In this document: positions 1 through 8,657 of the stretch, one piece after another
Layout of the letters: every line of letters starts with the position of its first letter
How positions within the stretch are numbered: position 1 is the first letter of the stretch
DNA from: Candidatus Rhodobacter oscarellae
Lineage (GTDB): Bacteria > Pseudomonadota > Alphaproteobacteria > Rhodobacterales > Rhodobacteraceae
Direction of reading: 5' to 3'
NCBI RefSeq assembly: GCF_001078595.1
Contig: NZ_LFTY01000002.1
Location: forward strand, 604,123 to 668,122
DNA: 64,000 bases
Position numbers and translations under genes: made by a program
Notes under the pieces: generated by a model
What the model was told of the DNA's origin: nothing
Databases searched by the model: none
The model's input: only the letters and a program-made list of their open reading frames with translations

Positions 1-119
1 GGGTCAGCGACCACGCGGTGGTCGACCGCGACCTGAACACGCTGCATGTGTTCACCGGGCTGGAGATCTCGGCGATCCCGCCCACCCGCGCCCGGCTGCT
101 GCGCGGCGTGGCCGGGTAG
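1..119 (+). CDS. 3' end of an unidentified gene (partial)
   Basis: An open frame (codons from base 3) runs from the window edge to a TAG at 117-119 and encodes 38 residues ending LLRGVAG. Codon use is typical of the neighbouring high-GC genes, and a terminator-like hairpin follows at once, so this is probably a real C-terminus. The fragment is too short for me to assign a family. Confidence 0.5.
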   Translation, partial: VSDHAVVDRDLNTLHVFTGLEISAIPPTRARLLRGVAG

Positions 120-133
120 AGCGCTGTTAAAAT

Positions 134-156
134 GAGTGCCTTCGGCACGCTCTTTT
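134..156 (+). terminator. Probable intrinsic terminator of the partial gene
   Basis: GAGTGCC and GGCAC..CTC pair across a TTC loop with a 2-nt bulge on the 3' side. AAAA precedes the stem and TTTT follows it (153-156). It lies just after the stop at 117-119. The remaining bases to 257 are the leader of the next gene and show nothing else I can name. Confidence 0.55.
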
Positions 157-257
157 AGCCCGTACTCGGCTCCGCCTGCGTGCGGGCGATTGGCATCCAG
201 AACCCGCCGGGCACGCCCTGCATTGACCTTCCATAAGCGCGCAGGTAGGCGCGGGGT

Positions 258-2063
258 ATGGCTCGGGCACCGCTTTTACAACTCTCTGATATCGCGCTGA
301 CCTTCGGCGGCGACCCCGTCTTTGACGGTCTGGATCTGGTCGTTCAACCGGGGGATCGCGTCGCGCTGGTCGGGCGCAACGGCTCGGGCAAGTCGACGCT
401 GATGAAGGTCATGGCCGGCCTGGTCGAGGCGGACCGCGGCGCCCGGGTACTGCCCGCCGGTGTCTCGGTGGGCTATATGGAGCAGGACCCCACAATGGAG
501 GGCTTTGCGACGCTGGGCGATTTCGCCGCCAGCGGGCTGGAGCCCGGCGAGGCCTATAAGGTCGAGATGGCCGCCGAGGGGCTGAAGTTTAAGGCCGAGA
601 CGGCGGTGAACGTGGCCTCCGGCGGCGAGCGCCGCCGCGCCGCCCTGGCCAAGCTGATGGCGGAGGCGCCCGAGCTGATGCTGCTCGACGAGCCGACCAA
701 CCATCTCGACATCGACGCCATCGCCTGGCTTGAGGCCGAGCTGAAGGCCGCGCAATCCGCCTATGTGCTGATCAGCCACGACCGCGCCTTCCTGAACGCG
801 CTGACCAGGGCCACGCTTTGGATCGACCGCGGCGCGGTGCGCCGCCGCGAGCTTGGGTTCGGCGGCTTCGAGGCCTGGCGCGACGAGATCTGGGCCGAAG
901 AGGACCTCAAGCGCCACAAGCTGGACCGCAAGATCAAGGCCGAGGCGCGCTGGGCCGTGGAAGGCATCAGCGCGCGGCGCAAGCGCAACCAGGGGCGCGT
1001 GCGGGCCCTGCAGGCCCTGCGGGCCGAGCGCGCCTCGCAGATCAGGCGGCAGGACGCCGCCGCCATGGCGCTGGATGCGGGCAGCAAGAGCGGCAAGCGC
1101 GTGATCGAGGCGCGTGGGATATCAAAGGCCTTTGGCGACAAGGCCATCCTGCGCCCCTTTGACCTGCGCGTGCTGCGCGGCGACCGCGTTGCCTTTGTGG
1201 GCCCGAACGGCGTCGGCAAGACCACACTGATCAAAATGCTGACCGGGGCCTTGGCGCCGGATACCGGCAGCGTGACCCTGGGCACCAACCTGGAACTGGC
1301 GGTGTTCGACCAGAACCGCGAGAGCCTTGCGCCCGACGTGACGCTCTGGGACGCCCTGGCGGGCGACAATGAGATCGGCGTTAGCGGCAAGGCCGACCAG
1401 GTGATGGTGCGCGGCGCGCCCAAGCATGTTGTGGGCTATCTCAAGGAATTCCTCTTCACCGACCAGCAGGCGCGGGCGCCAGTGCGCTCGCTGTCGGGGG
1501 GCGAGAAGGCGCGGCTGGTGCTGGCCAAGATCATGGCCAAGCCCTCGAACCTGCTGGTGCTGGACGAGCCGACGAATGATTTGGACATCGAGACGCTGGA
1601 CCTGCTGCAGGAGATCCTGGGCGACTACTCGGGCACGGTTCTTTTGGTCAGCCACGACCGGGACTTCATCGACCGCGTGGCGACCACGACGGTGCTAATG
1701 TCCGGCGATGGCCGCGCGGTGGTGCACGCGGGGGGCTGGTCGGATCTGCCGCCACGACAGGCCGAGGATCGCCCGCAAGGGCGGATGAGGCCCGCCGCCA
1801 AGGACAAGCCCACCAAGCCGCAACCCGCGCCGCAACGCGCCGCGCTCAGCTTCACCGAGAAGCACCGGCTGGAGGCGCTGCCGGGCGAGATCGAGCGCTT
1901 GGAGGCCGAGATCGCCAAGCTCAGCGAATTCCTATCGGACCCGGCGCTCTTCACCGATCAGCCAAAGAAGTTCGAGAAAGCCAGCGCCGCGCTGGTGGAG
2001 CGACAACAGGCACTCTCGGCGGCGGAAACGGAATGGCTGGAACTTGAGGAGAAGGCACAATGA
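258..2063 (+). CDS. uup: ABC-F family ATPase (Uup-like)
   Basis: A 601-residue soluble protein with two tandem ABC ATPase domains and no membrane segments, the hallmark of ABC-F ribosome-associated factors. Domain 1 has Walker A GRNGSGKST (39-47), signature SGGER (121-125) and Walker B MLLDEP (141-146). Domain 2 has GPNGVGKTT (315-323), LSGGE (412-416) and LVLDEP (433-438). The interdomain linker is basic, and the C-terminus (about 540-600) is a charged coiled coil as in Uup. ABC-F proteins act at the ribosomal E site; Uup in particular is linked to ribosome and replication-fork maintenance. The stop overlaps the start of the next gene by 4 nt, so the two are translationally coupled. Confidence 0.85.
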   Translation: MARAPLLQLSDIALTFGGDPVFDGLDLVVQPGDRVALVGRNGSGKSTLMKVMAGLVEADRGARVLPAGVSVGYMEQDPTMEGFATLGDFAASGLEPGEAYKVEMAAEGLKFKAETAVNVASGGERRRAALAKLMAEAPELMLLDEPTNHLDIDAIAWLEAELKAAQSAYVLISHDRAFLNALTRATLWIDRGAVRRRELGFGGFEAWRDEIWAEEDLKRHKLDRKIKAEARWAVEGISARRKRNQGRVRALQALRAERASQIRRQDAAAMALDAGSKSGKRVIEARGISKAFGDKAILRPFDLRVLRGDRVAFVGPNGVGKTTLIKMLTGALAPDTGSVTLGTNLELAVFDQNRESLAPDVTLWDALAGDNEIGVSGKADQVMVRGAPKHVVGYLKEFLFTDQQARAPVRSLSGGEKARLVLAKIMAKPSNLLVLDEPTNDLDIETLDLLQEILGDYSGTVLLVSHDRDFIDRVATTTVLMSGDGRAVVHAGGWSDLPPRQAEDRPQGRMRPAAKDKPTKPQPAPQRAALSFTEKHRLEALPGEIERLEAEIAKLSEFLSDPALFTDQPKKFEKASAALVERQQALSAAETEWLELEEKAQ

Positions 2064-2851
2064 ACGGGAAATCCTATCGCTTCACCCACGCGATCTGCCG
2101 CGAGGTCAGCGCCAGCGCCACCCAGGGCCTGCGCGCCGTGGACATTGGCGCGCCGGACCTGGCGCAGTTCCGCGCTGACCATGCCGACTATGTCGCGGTG
2201 TTGCGCTCTACGGGCGCGGAGGTCACCGTGCTGCCCGCATTGGAGGCGTTTCCGGACGGCGTTTTCGTGGAGGATGCGGCAATCTGTTTGGCCGAGGGCG
2301 CGGTGGTGACCCGGCCCGGAGCGCCGTCGCGCCTGGGCGAGGCGGCGGCGATGGCGCCGGTCCTGGAGGGGTTCTACGAGGATGTCGTTTGGGTCGAGGA
2401 CGGGTTCATCGAGGGCGGCGACGTGCTGGTGACCGAGCGTGAGATCCTGGTGGGCACCTCGGCGCGCACCGACGCGACGGGGATCGCAACCCTGACGCGG
2501 CTGGTCGCGCGCTGGGGATACGCCCTGCGCGTGGTCGAGACCCCGCCCGGCGTGCTGCATTTCAAGACTGACTGCGCGCTGCTGGATGAAGAGACCGTGC
2601 TGGCGACGCCGCGGCTGGCCGCCTCGGGCTGCTTCGAAGGCTACCGGGTGATCCATACCGGCGAGGGCGAGGAGGCCGCGGCGAATGTGATCCGCTTCAA
2701 CGACCTGGTGGTCATGCCCTCCGGATTTGCCCGCACGCAAGAGGCTATTGAGGCGGCGGGCTACACCGTCCGACCGGTGGGCAACTCGGAGGCCGCAAAG
2801 CTCGATGGCGGGATGTCCTGCCTGTCGCTGCGGTTCTCGCCTGCGGGATAG
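2060..2851 (+). CDS. DDAH-like amidinotransferase-superfamily hydrolase
   Basis: 263 residues, full length for the small dimethylarginine dimethylaminohydrolase family. It carries the guanidino-modifying fold motifs: FVED (69-72), EGGDV (118-122), catalytic His in LHFK (H167) and catalytic Cys in the C-terminal MSCLSLR (C254). DDAH hydrolyses methylated arginines to citrulline plus methylamines. Close relatives can be arginine deiminase-like, so the exact substrate is not fixed by sequence alone. It starts inside the ABC-F stop codon (ATGA overlap). Downstream lies palindromic repeat copy A, and the next gene is convergent. Confidence 0.8.
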   Translation: MNGKSYRFTHAICREVSASATQGLRAVDIGAPDLAQFRADHADYVAVLRSTGAEVTVLPALEAFPDGVFVEDAAICLAEGAVVTRPGAPSRLGEAAAMAPVLEGFYEDVVWVEDGFIEGGDVLVTEREILVGTSARTDATGIATLTRLVARWGYALRVVETPPGVLHFKTDCALLDEETVLATPRLAASGCFEGYRVIHTGEGEEAAANVIRFNDLVVMPSGFARTQEAIEAAGYTVRPVGNSEAAKLDGGMSCLSLRFSPAG

Positions 2852-2876
2852 GTTGGTTTCGGCCTGAAACGGTCCT

Positions 2877-3040
2877 TTGGAGGCGCCAAATCTCTTGCAA
2901 GAGATTTGCACTTTCCTTCCAAGGAAAGTGGGGCCCGCAGCTGGCGAGCGGTCGCTTTTCAGGGGGTTAATTCGGGGCGCGCCATAGAAACTCTTTCAAG
3001 AGTTTCGCAATTTTCTTGCAAGAAAATTGCGCCGCGCCAA
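2877..3040. repeat. Four-hairpin palindromic element, copy A
   Basis: Four consecutive hairpins: I, a 22-bp perfect palindrome at 2887-2908 (arm CAAATCTCTTG); II, 10-bp arms CACTTTCCTT / AAGGAAAGTG at 2909-2930; III, arms GAAACTCTT / AAGAGTTTC at 2987-3006; IV, a 24-bp perfect palindrome at 3007-3030 (arm GCAATTTTCTTG). TTGG at 2877 and CCAA at 3037 with adjoining GCG/CGC bases can close an outer helix. It lies between convergent genes (DDAH and the DMT exporter). Related copies are at 18181, 40862 and 55138. The short open frames across it are artefacts. Confidence 0.95.
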
Positions 3041-3114
3041 GACCCGCTGGAGGGCCAAGAACAGCTACAGCGGATCGGCAAAAAAGCCAGCATCAGCTTG
3101 TACAGCGAAACGCT

Positions 3115-3966
3115 TTAGGTCTGAGGTGGCTTCCGCGCCGCCAGGCGCTCGCGATTGAGCGTATAGATGCCCGTCGCGGTGATGATCGCCGCGCCGACCC
3201 AGGTCCAGAGATCGGGCAGGTCCCCAAAGATGAGCCAGCCGTAGAAGGTGCTCCAGATCAGGATCGTGTAGTGCAGCGGCGCCACGACCACGGCCTGCGC
3301 CAGCTCCAGCGCTTTGATCACCAGGGTCTCGGCCAGGGCGGCCATAAGCGCCATGCTGATCAGCAGGGCGATCTGCCAGCCCTCGGTGGGCCATTGCCAG
3401 ACGAAGGGCAGGGGCACGGATAAGAGCGCCACGCTGACCAGCGCGGTATAGGCCACGGTGGTCATGGTGTTGTCGCTGCCCGCCAGCGCCCGGCTGACGA
3501 TCTGGCGCACGGCGAAGAGCGCCGCGGCGAGGATCACCAGGAAGGCGGCCGGGTGGATGGCGCCGGTGCCGGGGCGGATGATGATCAGCGTCGCCAGGAA
3601 GCCGATGATCACCGCCGTCCAGCGCCGCATCCCGACCGGCTCGCGCAGGATCAGCGCGCCCATCAGCGTCACCATGAAGGGGGCCACAAAGGTGACCGCC
3701 ACCGCGTCCGCCAGCGGCACGTAGCTGACCGCGAAGATGAACAGCGTGGCCGAGCCCGCCGCCACCGCGCCGCGCAGCACCTGCAGGCCAGGGGCCGCGG
3801 TGCGCAGGATCGAGGCGCCGTGGTAGCTCAGCATGAACACCAGCCCCAGGACCAGCCCGAGCTGGCGGAACCAGACGATCTGGAACGGGTGCAGCGTGTC
3901 GGTGAGGAACTTGGCCTGGGTGTCCACCGCCGAGAAGATGAACATGCCGCCGGCCATGCACAGCAC
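3115..3966 (-). CDS. DMT-superfamily (EamA) transporter
   Basis: About 283 residues with ten predicted membrane helices in two EamA repeats. The first begins around VLCMAGGMFIFSAVD and the second around FLVILAAALFAVRQIV. It has the short loops and charged cytoplasmic tail of drug/metabolite exporters; the substrate cannot be read from sequence. The start is uncertain. The GTG at 3966 falls inside the first helix region, and the frame stays open upstream (encoding LNAPSPDAPSRPNRAALG) without ATG, GTG or TTG before the bactofilin gene. The protein may start at the rare CTG at 4020, or helix 1 may be short. It lies 122 bp downstream of the co-directional bactofilin gene. Confidence 0.8.
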   Translation of the reverse strand: MLCMAGGMFIFSAVDTQAKFLTDTLHPFQIVWFRQLGLVLGLVFMLSYHGASILRTAAPGLQVLRGAVAAGSATLFIFAVSYVPLADAVAVTFVAPFMVTLMGALILREPVGMRRWTAVIIGFLATLIIIRPGTGAIHPAAFLVILAAALFAVRQIVSRALAGSDNTMTTVAYTALVSVALLSVPLPFVWQWPTEGWQIALLISMALMAALAETLVIKALELAQAVVVAPLHYTILIWSTFYGWLIFGDLPDLWTWVGAAIITATGIYTLNRERLAARKPPQT

Positions 3967-4088
3967 GCCCAGGGCCGCCCGGTTCGGGCGGCTGGGGGCA
4001 TCCGGAGAGGGAGCGTTCAGAGGCGCGCTGGGCTGCGGGATGTCATCGGTCCGATGAAACCGGCCGCCGCCGCGGCGGCCAAAGCGTC

Positions 4089-4403
4089 CTAGCCGCCGGT
4101 GATCTTAACCTCTCCGACAAGCTTGGCGCCCTTCTCAGAGGTCATGGTCTTGGCGGTCACCTGGCTGTTGACCTTCGAGGTCGCGCCAAGCGAAAGCTCG
4201 CCGCAGCTGACGCTGCCGGATTGCGAGCCCTGGATGCTGACCGTATCGGCGTTCACCGCGCCGTTGACCTGGCCGCCCCCGGCCACGTCCACCGCCTTGG
4301 CGGTGATGTCGCCGGTGACCTTGCCCTTCACGCTGATCGCGCCCTCGGGCGACGAGATGTTCCCGTCCACGGTGAGATCGGATTCAATTACAGTTCCAGC
4401 CAT
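4089..4403 (-). CDS. Bactofilin (polymer-forming cytoskeletal protein)
   Basis: 104 residues that are almost entirely short beta-strand repeats rich in G, V, I, T and S, such as VKGKVTGDITAKAVDVAGG. This is the right-handed beta-helix of the bactofilin (DUF583) fold. The protein consists of the core domain with short tails. Bactofilins polymerise without nucleotide and position cell-wall or polar machinery. This copy lacks the neighbouring M23 peptidase often found beside bactofilins, so its partner is not apparent. It diverges from the AbrB-like membrane gene at 4495. Confidence 0.85.
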   Translation of the reverse strand: MAGTVIESDLTVDGNISSPEGAISVKGKVTGDITAKAVDVAGGGQVNGAVNADTVSIQGSQSGSVSCGELSLGATSKVNSQVTAKTMTSEKGAKLVGEVKITGG

Positions 4404-4494
4404 GTGTCTTTCCTAATTGAGCGCTGCGCCAGGCGCGGCCGCCATTGTCTTTGCGATTGCCAATAACCTACACGTGTAGCACGAGACTGGCGAG

Positions 4495-5613
4495 ATGCTA
4501 GATGCAGATCGGCGGAATTGGGCAATGGCGCGGCGGGGTATCACGGGCTTGCAAGGTTTGGCGAAACTCTGGCCGCTGTTTGGGCTGGGCGCGTTGGGCG
4601 GGCTGCTGGCCTATTTGGCCGGGCTGCCGATGCCGTTCATGCTGGGCGCGATCGCGGGCGCGGGCGCCGGGGTGATGGTGCTGGAGGCGCGCCACGGCGC
4701 GCAGGACCGGCGCATGCCCAAGCCGCTGCGCGAGGCGTTTGTCTCGCTCATTGGGATCATGATCGGGGCCAGCTTCTCGCCCGAGCTTCTGGCGGTGATG
4801 CCCGGGTTCTGGCCGTCGGCGCTGGCGGTGATCGGCTTTATCGCGGTGTCGCAGGTGGGCGGCTATTGGATCATGCGCGGCCTGGGCGGGTATAGACCGG
4901 TCGACGCGCTTTATGCCTCGATGCCGGGCGGCCTTGTGGAGGCCGCGATCCTGGGCGAGCAGGCCGGCGCGGACGGGCGGCTGATCTCGGTGCAGCATTT
5001 CATCCGGATCATCCTGGTGGTGTTCACGGTGCCGCTGCTGTTCTGGCTGTACACCGGGGCGGTGGTGGGCAGCGCGTCGGGGCAGGGCTTTGGCTCGGCC
5101 AGCTATGGCTGGCGCGACGTGGCCTGGGTGATCGGGCTCGCGCCCGTCGGGCTGGCCCTGGGCAGGCTCACGCGGCTGCCCGCGGGGCACCTGATGGGCC
5201 CCTTGATCCTAAGTGCGGCGCTGCACGCGCTGGGGGTGGTCGATGTCAGCGCGCCGCCCTGGATGCTGCACGCGGCGCAGCTGGTGGTCGGGGTGTCGCT
5301 GGGGGCGCAGTTCTCGGGGCTGACGGCACGGGTGCTGCTGCGCGGGCTGGGCGTGGGGGTCGTGGCGGTGGCCTATATGCTGGTGGTGGGGCTGGGCTTT
5401 GCGCTGGCGCTGGCGCCGTGGCTGCCGGCCAGCCCGGTGACGATGTTTCTGAGCTTCGCACCCGGCGGGGTGACCGAGATGAGCCTGATCGCCCTCAGCC
5501 TAAACACCTCGCCGGTGGTGGTCTCGGTGCATCACCTGATCCGCATCAGCTGCGCGGTGTTCGTGACGCAGTGGATGGGGCGGCGCCTGGTGGGGGTGGC
5601 GGCGCGGCGATAG
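4495..5613 (+). CDS. AbrB-family integral membrane protein
   Basis: Up to 372 residues with about ten hydrophobic helices in two similar halves, each with a Gly/Pro-rich segment: LPMPFMLGAIAG in the first and RLPAGHLMGPLI in the second. This is the duplicated AbrB / ammonia-monooxygenase-associated membrane family (PF05145). The name is historical; no DNA-binding domain is visible and transport is the likelier role. The start at 4495 is the longest option. ATG at 4525 (MARRGITG) is equally plausible. It is convergent with the regulator at 5660, with 46 bp between the stops. Confidence 0.75.
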   Translation: MLDADRRNWAMARRGITGLQGLAKLWPLFGLGALGGLLAYLAGLPMPFMLGAIAGAGAGVMVLEARHGAQDRRMPKPLREAFVSLIGIMIGASFSPELLAVMPGFWPSALAVIGFIAVSQVGGYWIMRGLGGYRPVDALYASMPGGLVEAAILGEQAGADGRLISVQHFIRIILVVFTVPLLFWLYTGAVVGSASGQGFGSASYGWRDVAWVIGLAPVGLALGRLTRLPAGHLMGPLILSAALHALGVVDVSAPPWMLHAAQLVVGVSLGAQFSGLTARVLLRGLGVGVVAVAYMLVVGLGFALALAPWLPASPVTMFLSFAPGGVTEMSLIALSLNTSPVVVSVHHLIRISCAVFVTQWMGRRLVGVAARR

Positions 5614-5659
5614 GCGCGGGGCCGGGGCGGGCCTGGACTGGCGGGGCCTTAGACAGGCC

Positions 5660-6976
5660 TTAGACGGGGGCCGCCGCGCCCAGGATGGACGGCTCTCGCC
5701 GCGCGGCGCAGCCGTCGCGGGGGCAGATGCGGCAGCTCATGCCCACCGGCTGCGGGGCGGCGTCCGGCGGCCGCGCGCGGTCCGGCGGCAGGATCAGCAT
5801 GGTGGCCTCATAGACCATGGGGGCGTCGAAATCGGCCGGGGTCATGGGCTGGGCGACGGCGTAGGTCAAGAACCGCATCTGATCGCGCCCCGCGGTCTCG
5901 ACCACCGCGCGCACCGGGGTCATGGGCCGCGACAGGGCCTGGTAGAGCGGCCAGAGCGGGCAGGCGGCCCCGAAGCGGGGCAGCGGGAAGCCGTCAACCG
6001 GCTTGCGGAATGTCAGGGTGCCCGAGGCGTCGCAGACCACAAGCCCGATGCTGCCCGCGCCCTCAGGCGTCGGCAGCATCGCCACGCGGCGCATGGCGCT
6101 GGCCAGATCCACGTCGAAGGCCGCGGCAAGCCGGGCCACGTCCATGCCCGTCTCTTTTGCGCTGTCTTGGAACGCGGCCAGCGGCATGCGGGCGGCGTCG
6201 GCGCGGTAGCGCGCGAACATGGCCTTGGCCAGGCTGCGGGCCTGCGGGCTGGCGATCCCCGGCGCCGTGGCAAAGAGCAGCTCGTCGGAGGGGCCAAGCG
6301 CGCGCTCCAGCGCTTCGATGTGGTGGCCCTGGGCCTTCAGCCAGGCCTCCAGCTCGTCCTGCGGCGTGTCCGGCCCGCCCTCGGGGGCGTCGCTTTGCTC
6401 TAGATAGGTCACCAGCTCCTGGCTGGAGGCGGTCAGCCGCTGGCTGTCCTCGTGGATGTTGCGGTGGAACCGGTCGCGCCATTCCGGCTCGATCTCTGCG
6501 GTGTCCACCAGGATCGAGGCGGCCGAGCCGATCGCGGTGGCGGTGGACAGCAGCTCGTGCAGGGCGTCGGCCAGCTGCGGGTCGTGGGTCAGGCGGTCGG
6601 ACAGACCCGCCACCACCCGTTCCAGGTCGCCGATGCGTTGCTGCTGCGCGGCCAGGACCGCGGCCCAGCCGGGGAAGCGCCCGGCCAGCTCTTCTGCGCG
6701 GTCCACCTCGGCGCCGGCACCCGCGTGGTCCGCGGCGGCGTCGCGCAGCGCCAGCAGGGCGGTCGCGCCGGCGCCCTCGGCCAGGGTGTTGGGGTCGACC
6801 TCCAGGGCGGTTGCGATGTCGGACAGAAGCTTGCCGCCGATTCTCCGGCGGTTGTGCTCGATGAGGTTGAGATAGGCCGCGGAGATGCCGACTTGACGGG
6901 CGAGTCCGGCCTGCTTCATACCCGCGATTAACCTGCGCTCGCGGATGCGGGAGCCGGTGAGAACCTGCGTCGCCAT
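5660..6976 (-). CDS. RamB/ScfR-type XRE transcriptional regulator of short-chain acyl metabolism
   Basis: 438 residues. The N-terminal XRE helix-turn-helix (about 9-62; GMKQAGLARQVGISAAYLNL) is followed by a long helical middle and a C-terminal short-chain-fatty-acyl regulator domain (DUF2083-type). The terminal cysteine cluster CRICPRDGC is characteristic of this family. Members (RamB, PrpC-type, MccR, ScfR) sense acyl-CoA-related signals and control acetate, propionate or glyoxylate genes. It diverges from an ABC importer whose operon leads into acs, so that operon is the obvious candidate target. Its own promoter lies in the AT-rich gap 6977-7199. Confidence 0.8.
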   Translation of the reverse strand: MATQVLTGSRIRERRLIAGMKQAGLARQVGISAAYLNLIEHNRRRIGGKLLSDIATALEVDPNTLAEGAGATALLALRDAAADHAGAGAEVDRAEELAGRFPGWAAVLAAQQQRIGDLERVVAGLSDRLTHDPQLADALHELLSTATAIGSAASILVDTAEIEPEWRDRFHRNIHEDSQRLTASSQELVTYLEQSDAPEGGPDTPQDELEAWLKAQGHHIEALERALGPSDELLFATAPGIASPQARSLAKAMFARYRADAARMPLAAFQDSAKETGMDVARLAAAFDVDLASAMRRVAMLPTPEGAGSIGLVVCDASGTLTFRKPVDGFPLPRFGAACPLWPLYQALSRPMTPVRAVVETAGRDQMRFLTYAVAQPMTPADFDAPMVYEATMLILPPDRARPPDAAPQPVGMSCRICPRDGCAARREPSILGAAAPV

Positions 6977-7199
6977 GACTAGCCTCCTTGAAACGCAGCA
7001 TTTTCCCTAAGGTAAGTTAAAGTTTTTACAAAATCCAGATCGTCAATGTATATTAATTTACAGAATTTTTCTTTCGTATGAGGCTCTTGTTGCGTAGTTT
7101 TCAATCCCTGCTCATTATTATGGCACCCTGAAAAGGTGTGCGGTGCGTGGCTTGAGGAGAAGCGCGGGCCGCAGGACAGTACTCAATGGGAGGATTTAT
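6977..7199. promoter_or_regulatory. Divergent promoter region with a repeated candidate operator
   Basis: A notably AT-rich gap between the regulator and the importer operon. It contains two similar 10-mers on the same strand, TTTACAAAAT (7025-7034) and TTTACAGAAT (7057-7066), 32 bp apart, about three helical turns. Such spacing suits cooperative binding by the adjacent XRE regulator, but this is inference. The ribosome-binding site GGGAGGA at 7188-7194 precedes ATG 7200 and fixes that start. Confidence 0.4.
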
Positions 7200-8552
7200 A
7201 TGTCCAGACTTCATCTCACACGTCGTGGTGTGCTCAAGACCGGTGCAGCCGCCGGTACGGGCCTTGCGATGCCAACTATTCTGACCGCGGCAAGCCACGC
7301 GGGCTACACCAACGCGCCCACGGGCAGCTCGGTGACGCTCGGATTTAACGTGCCGCAAACCGGTCCCTACGCGGACGAAGGCGCTGACGAGCTGCTGGCG
7401 CAGCAGCTGGCGGTCGAGCACATTAACGGCGAGGGCGATGGCGGCTGCCTGAACACCTTCACCTCGAAGGCACTCAAGGGCAACGGCATCCTGGGCAAGA
7501 AGGTCGAATACGTGACCGGCGACACCCAGACCAAGTCGGACGCCGCGCGGGCATCGGCCAAGTCGATGATCGAAAAAGACGGCGCGATCATGATCAATGG
7601 CGGCTCGTCCTCGGGCGTGGCCGTTGCGGTTCAGGGCCTCTGCCAAGAGGCGGGCATCATCTTTATGGCCGGCCTGACCCACGCCAACGACACCACCGGT
7701 AAGGACCGCAAGGCCAACGGCTTCCGCCACTTCTTTAACGCCTACATGTCGGGTGCCGCTCTGGCGCCGGTGCTGGCCAACGAGATGGGCAACGAGCGCC
7801 GCGCCTACCACCTGACCGCCGATTACAACTGGGGCTGGACCCAGGAGGAATCGATCGTGGCCTCCACCGAGGCCATGGGCTGGGAGACCGTCAACACGGT
7901 CAAGACGCCGCTGGCATCGACCGACTTCTCGTCCTACATCACCCCGGTTCTGAACTCGGGAGCGGACGTGCTGGTGCTGAACCACTACGGCGGCAACATG
8001 GTGAACTCGCTGTCCAACGCGATCCAGTTCGACCTGCTCAACAAGCAGGTGAACGGCAAGGACTTCAAGATCGTCGTGCCGCTCTACTCCGAGCTGATGG
8101 CCGCTGGTGCGGGCGAGAACATCAAGGGCGTGCTGGGTTCGATGAACTACAACTGGCAGCTCAACAACGAGGGCTCGCAGCAGTTCGTCAAGTCGTTCGG
8201 CGAGAAGTACGGCAAGCCGCCTTCGAACTCGGCGCAGACCTGCTACGCGCAGGTTCTGCTCTACGCGGACGCCTGCGAGCGTGCGGGCACGTTCAACCCC
8301 TGTGGGGTGGCCGAGGCGCTCGAGGACTTCGAGTTCGACGGTCTGGGCAACGGCAAGACGCTGTATCGCGGTGCCGATCACCAGTGCTTCAAGGACGTTC
8401 TGGTTGTGCGCGGCGCGCAGAACCCGACCAACGCCTATGACACGCTGGAGATCGTCGAGATCACCCCGGTGGAGAACGTCACCTACGCGCCGAACCACCC
8501 GATGTTCGGCGGCGACGAAGCCAGCCTGGGTGCTTGCAACCCCGGCGCTTAA
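7200..8552 (+). CDS. Tat-exported ABC substrate-binding protein (HAAT/Leu-Ile-Val type)
   Basis: 450 residues. The start at 7200 is set by the strong Shine-Dalgarno GGGAGGA. The N-terminus reads TRRGVLKTG followed by a hydrophobic stretch, a twin-arginine signal (R8-R9), which is unusual for binding proteins of this class. The rest is a periplasmic-binding type I fold (Peripla_BP_6) related to branched-chain amino acid, amide and urea binding proteins. It contains several cysteines (for example QTCYAQ, DACERAGTFNPC, LGACNPGA). It leads an operon with two permeases, two ATPases and acs. The substrate is unknown; proximity to acs and the acyl-type regulator suggests a short-chain acid, amide or related carbon source. 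Confidence 0.85.
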   Translation: MSRLHLTRRGVLKTGAAAGTGLAMPTILTAASHAGYTNAPTGSSVTLGFNVPQTGPYADEGADELLAQQLAVEHINGEGDGGCLNTFTSKALKGNGILGKKVEYVTGDTQTKSDAARASAKSMIEKDGAIMINGGSSSGVAVAVQGLCQEAGIIFMAGLTHANDTTGKDRKANGFRHFFNAYMSGAALAPVLANEMGNERRAYHLTADYNWGWTQEESIVASTEAMGWETVNTVKTPLASTDFSSYITPVLNSGADVLVLNHYGGNMVNSLSNAIQFDLLNKQVNGKDFKIVVPLYSELMAAGAGENIKGVLGSMNYNWQLNNEGSQQFVKSFGEKYGKPPSNSAQTCYAQVLLYADACERAGTFNPCGVAEALEDFEFDGLGNGKTLYRGADHQCFKDVLVVRGAQNPTNAYDTLEIVEITPVENVTYAPNHPMFGGDEASLGACNPGA

Positions 8553-8567
8553 GCTCAATCGCACGCG

Positions 8568-8587
8568 GCGCGGGGCAACGCCCGCGC
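8568..8587 (+). promoter_or_regulatory. Intercistronic stem-loop after the binding-protein gene
   Basis: GCGCGGG (8568-8574) and CCCGCGC (8581-8587) form a 7-bp GC stem without a T tract, 16 bp after the binding-protein stop and about 70 bp before the permease start. Such stem-loops commonly stabilise the upstream mRNA or partly terminate, giving excess binding protein over permease. This role is inferred from position. Confidence 0.5.
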
Positions 8588-8657
8588 TTCTCCAAAGTAA
8601 ATGTTTCCTCCGGCACAGGCCGGGGGGAACCTCTTCCAGCCATCCAAGGTGGGGACA

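Noticed and set aside
2877..3040. Four-hairpin repeats as a CRISPR array or integron attC sites
   Set aside because: There are no regularly spaced unique spacers, no cas or integrase genes, and the copies are dispersed singly.
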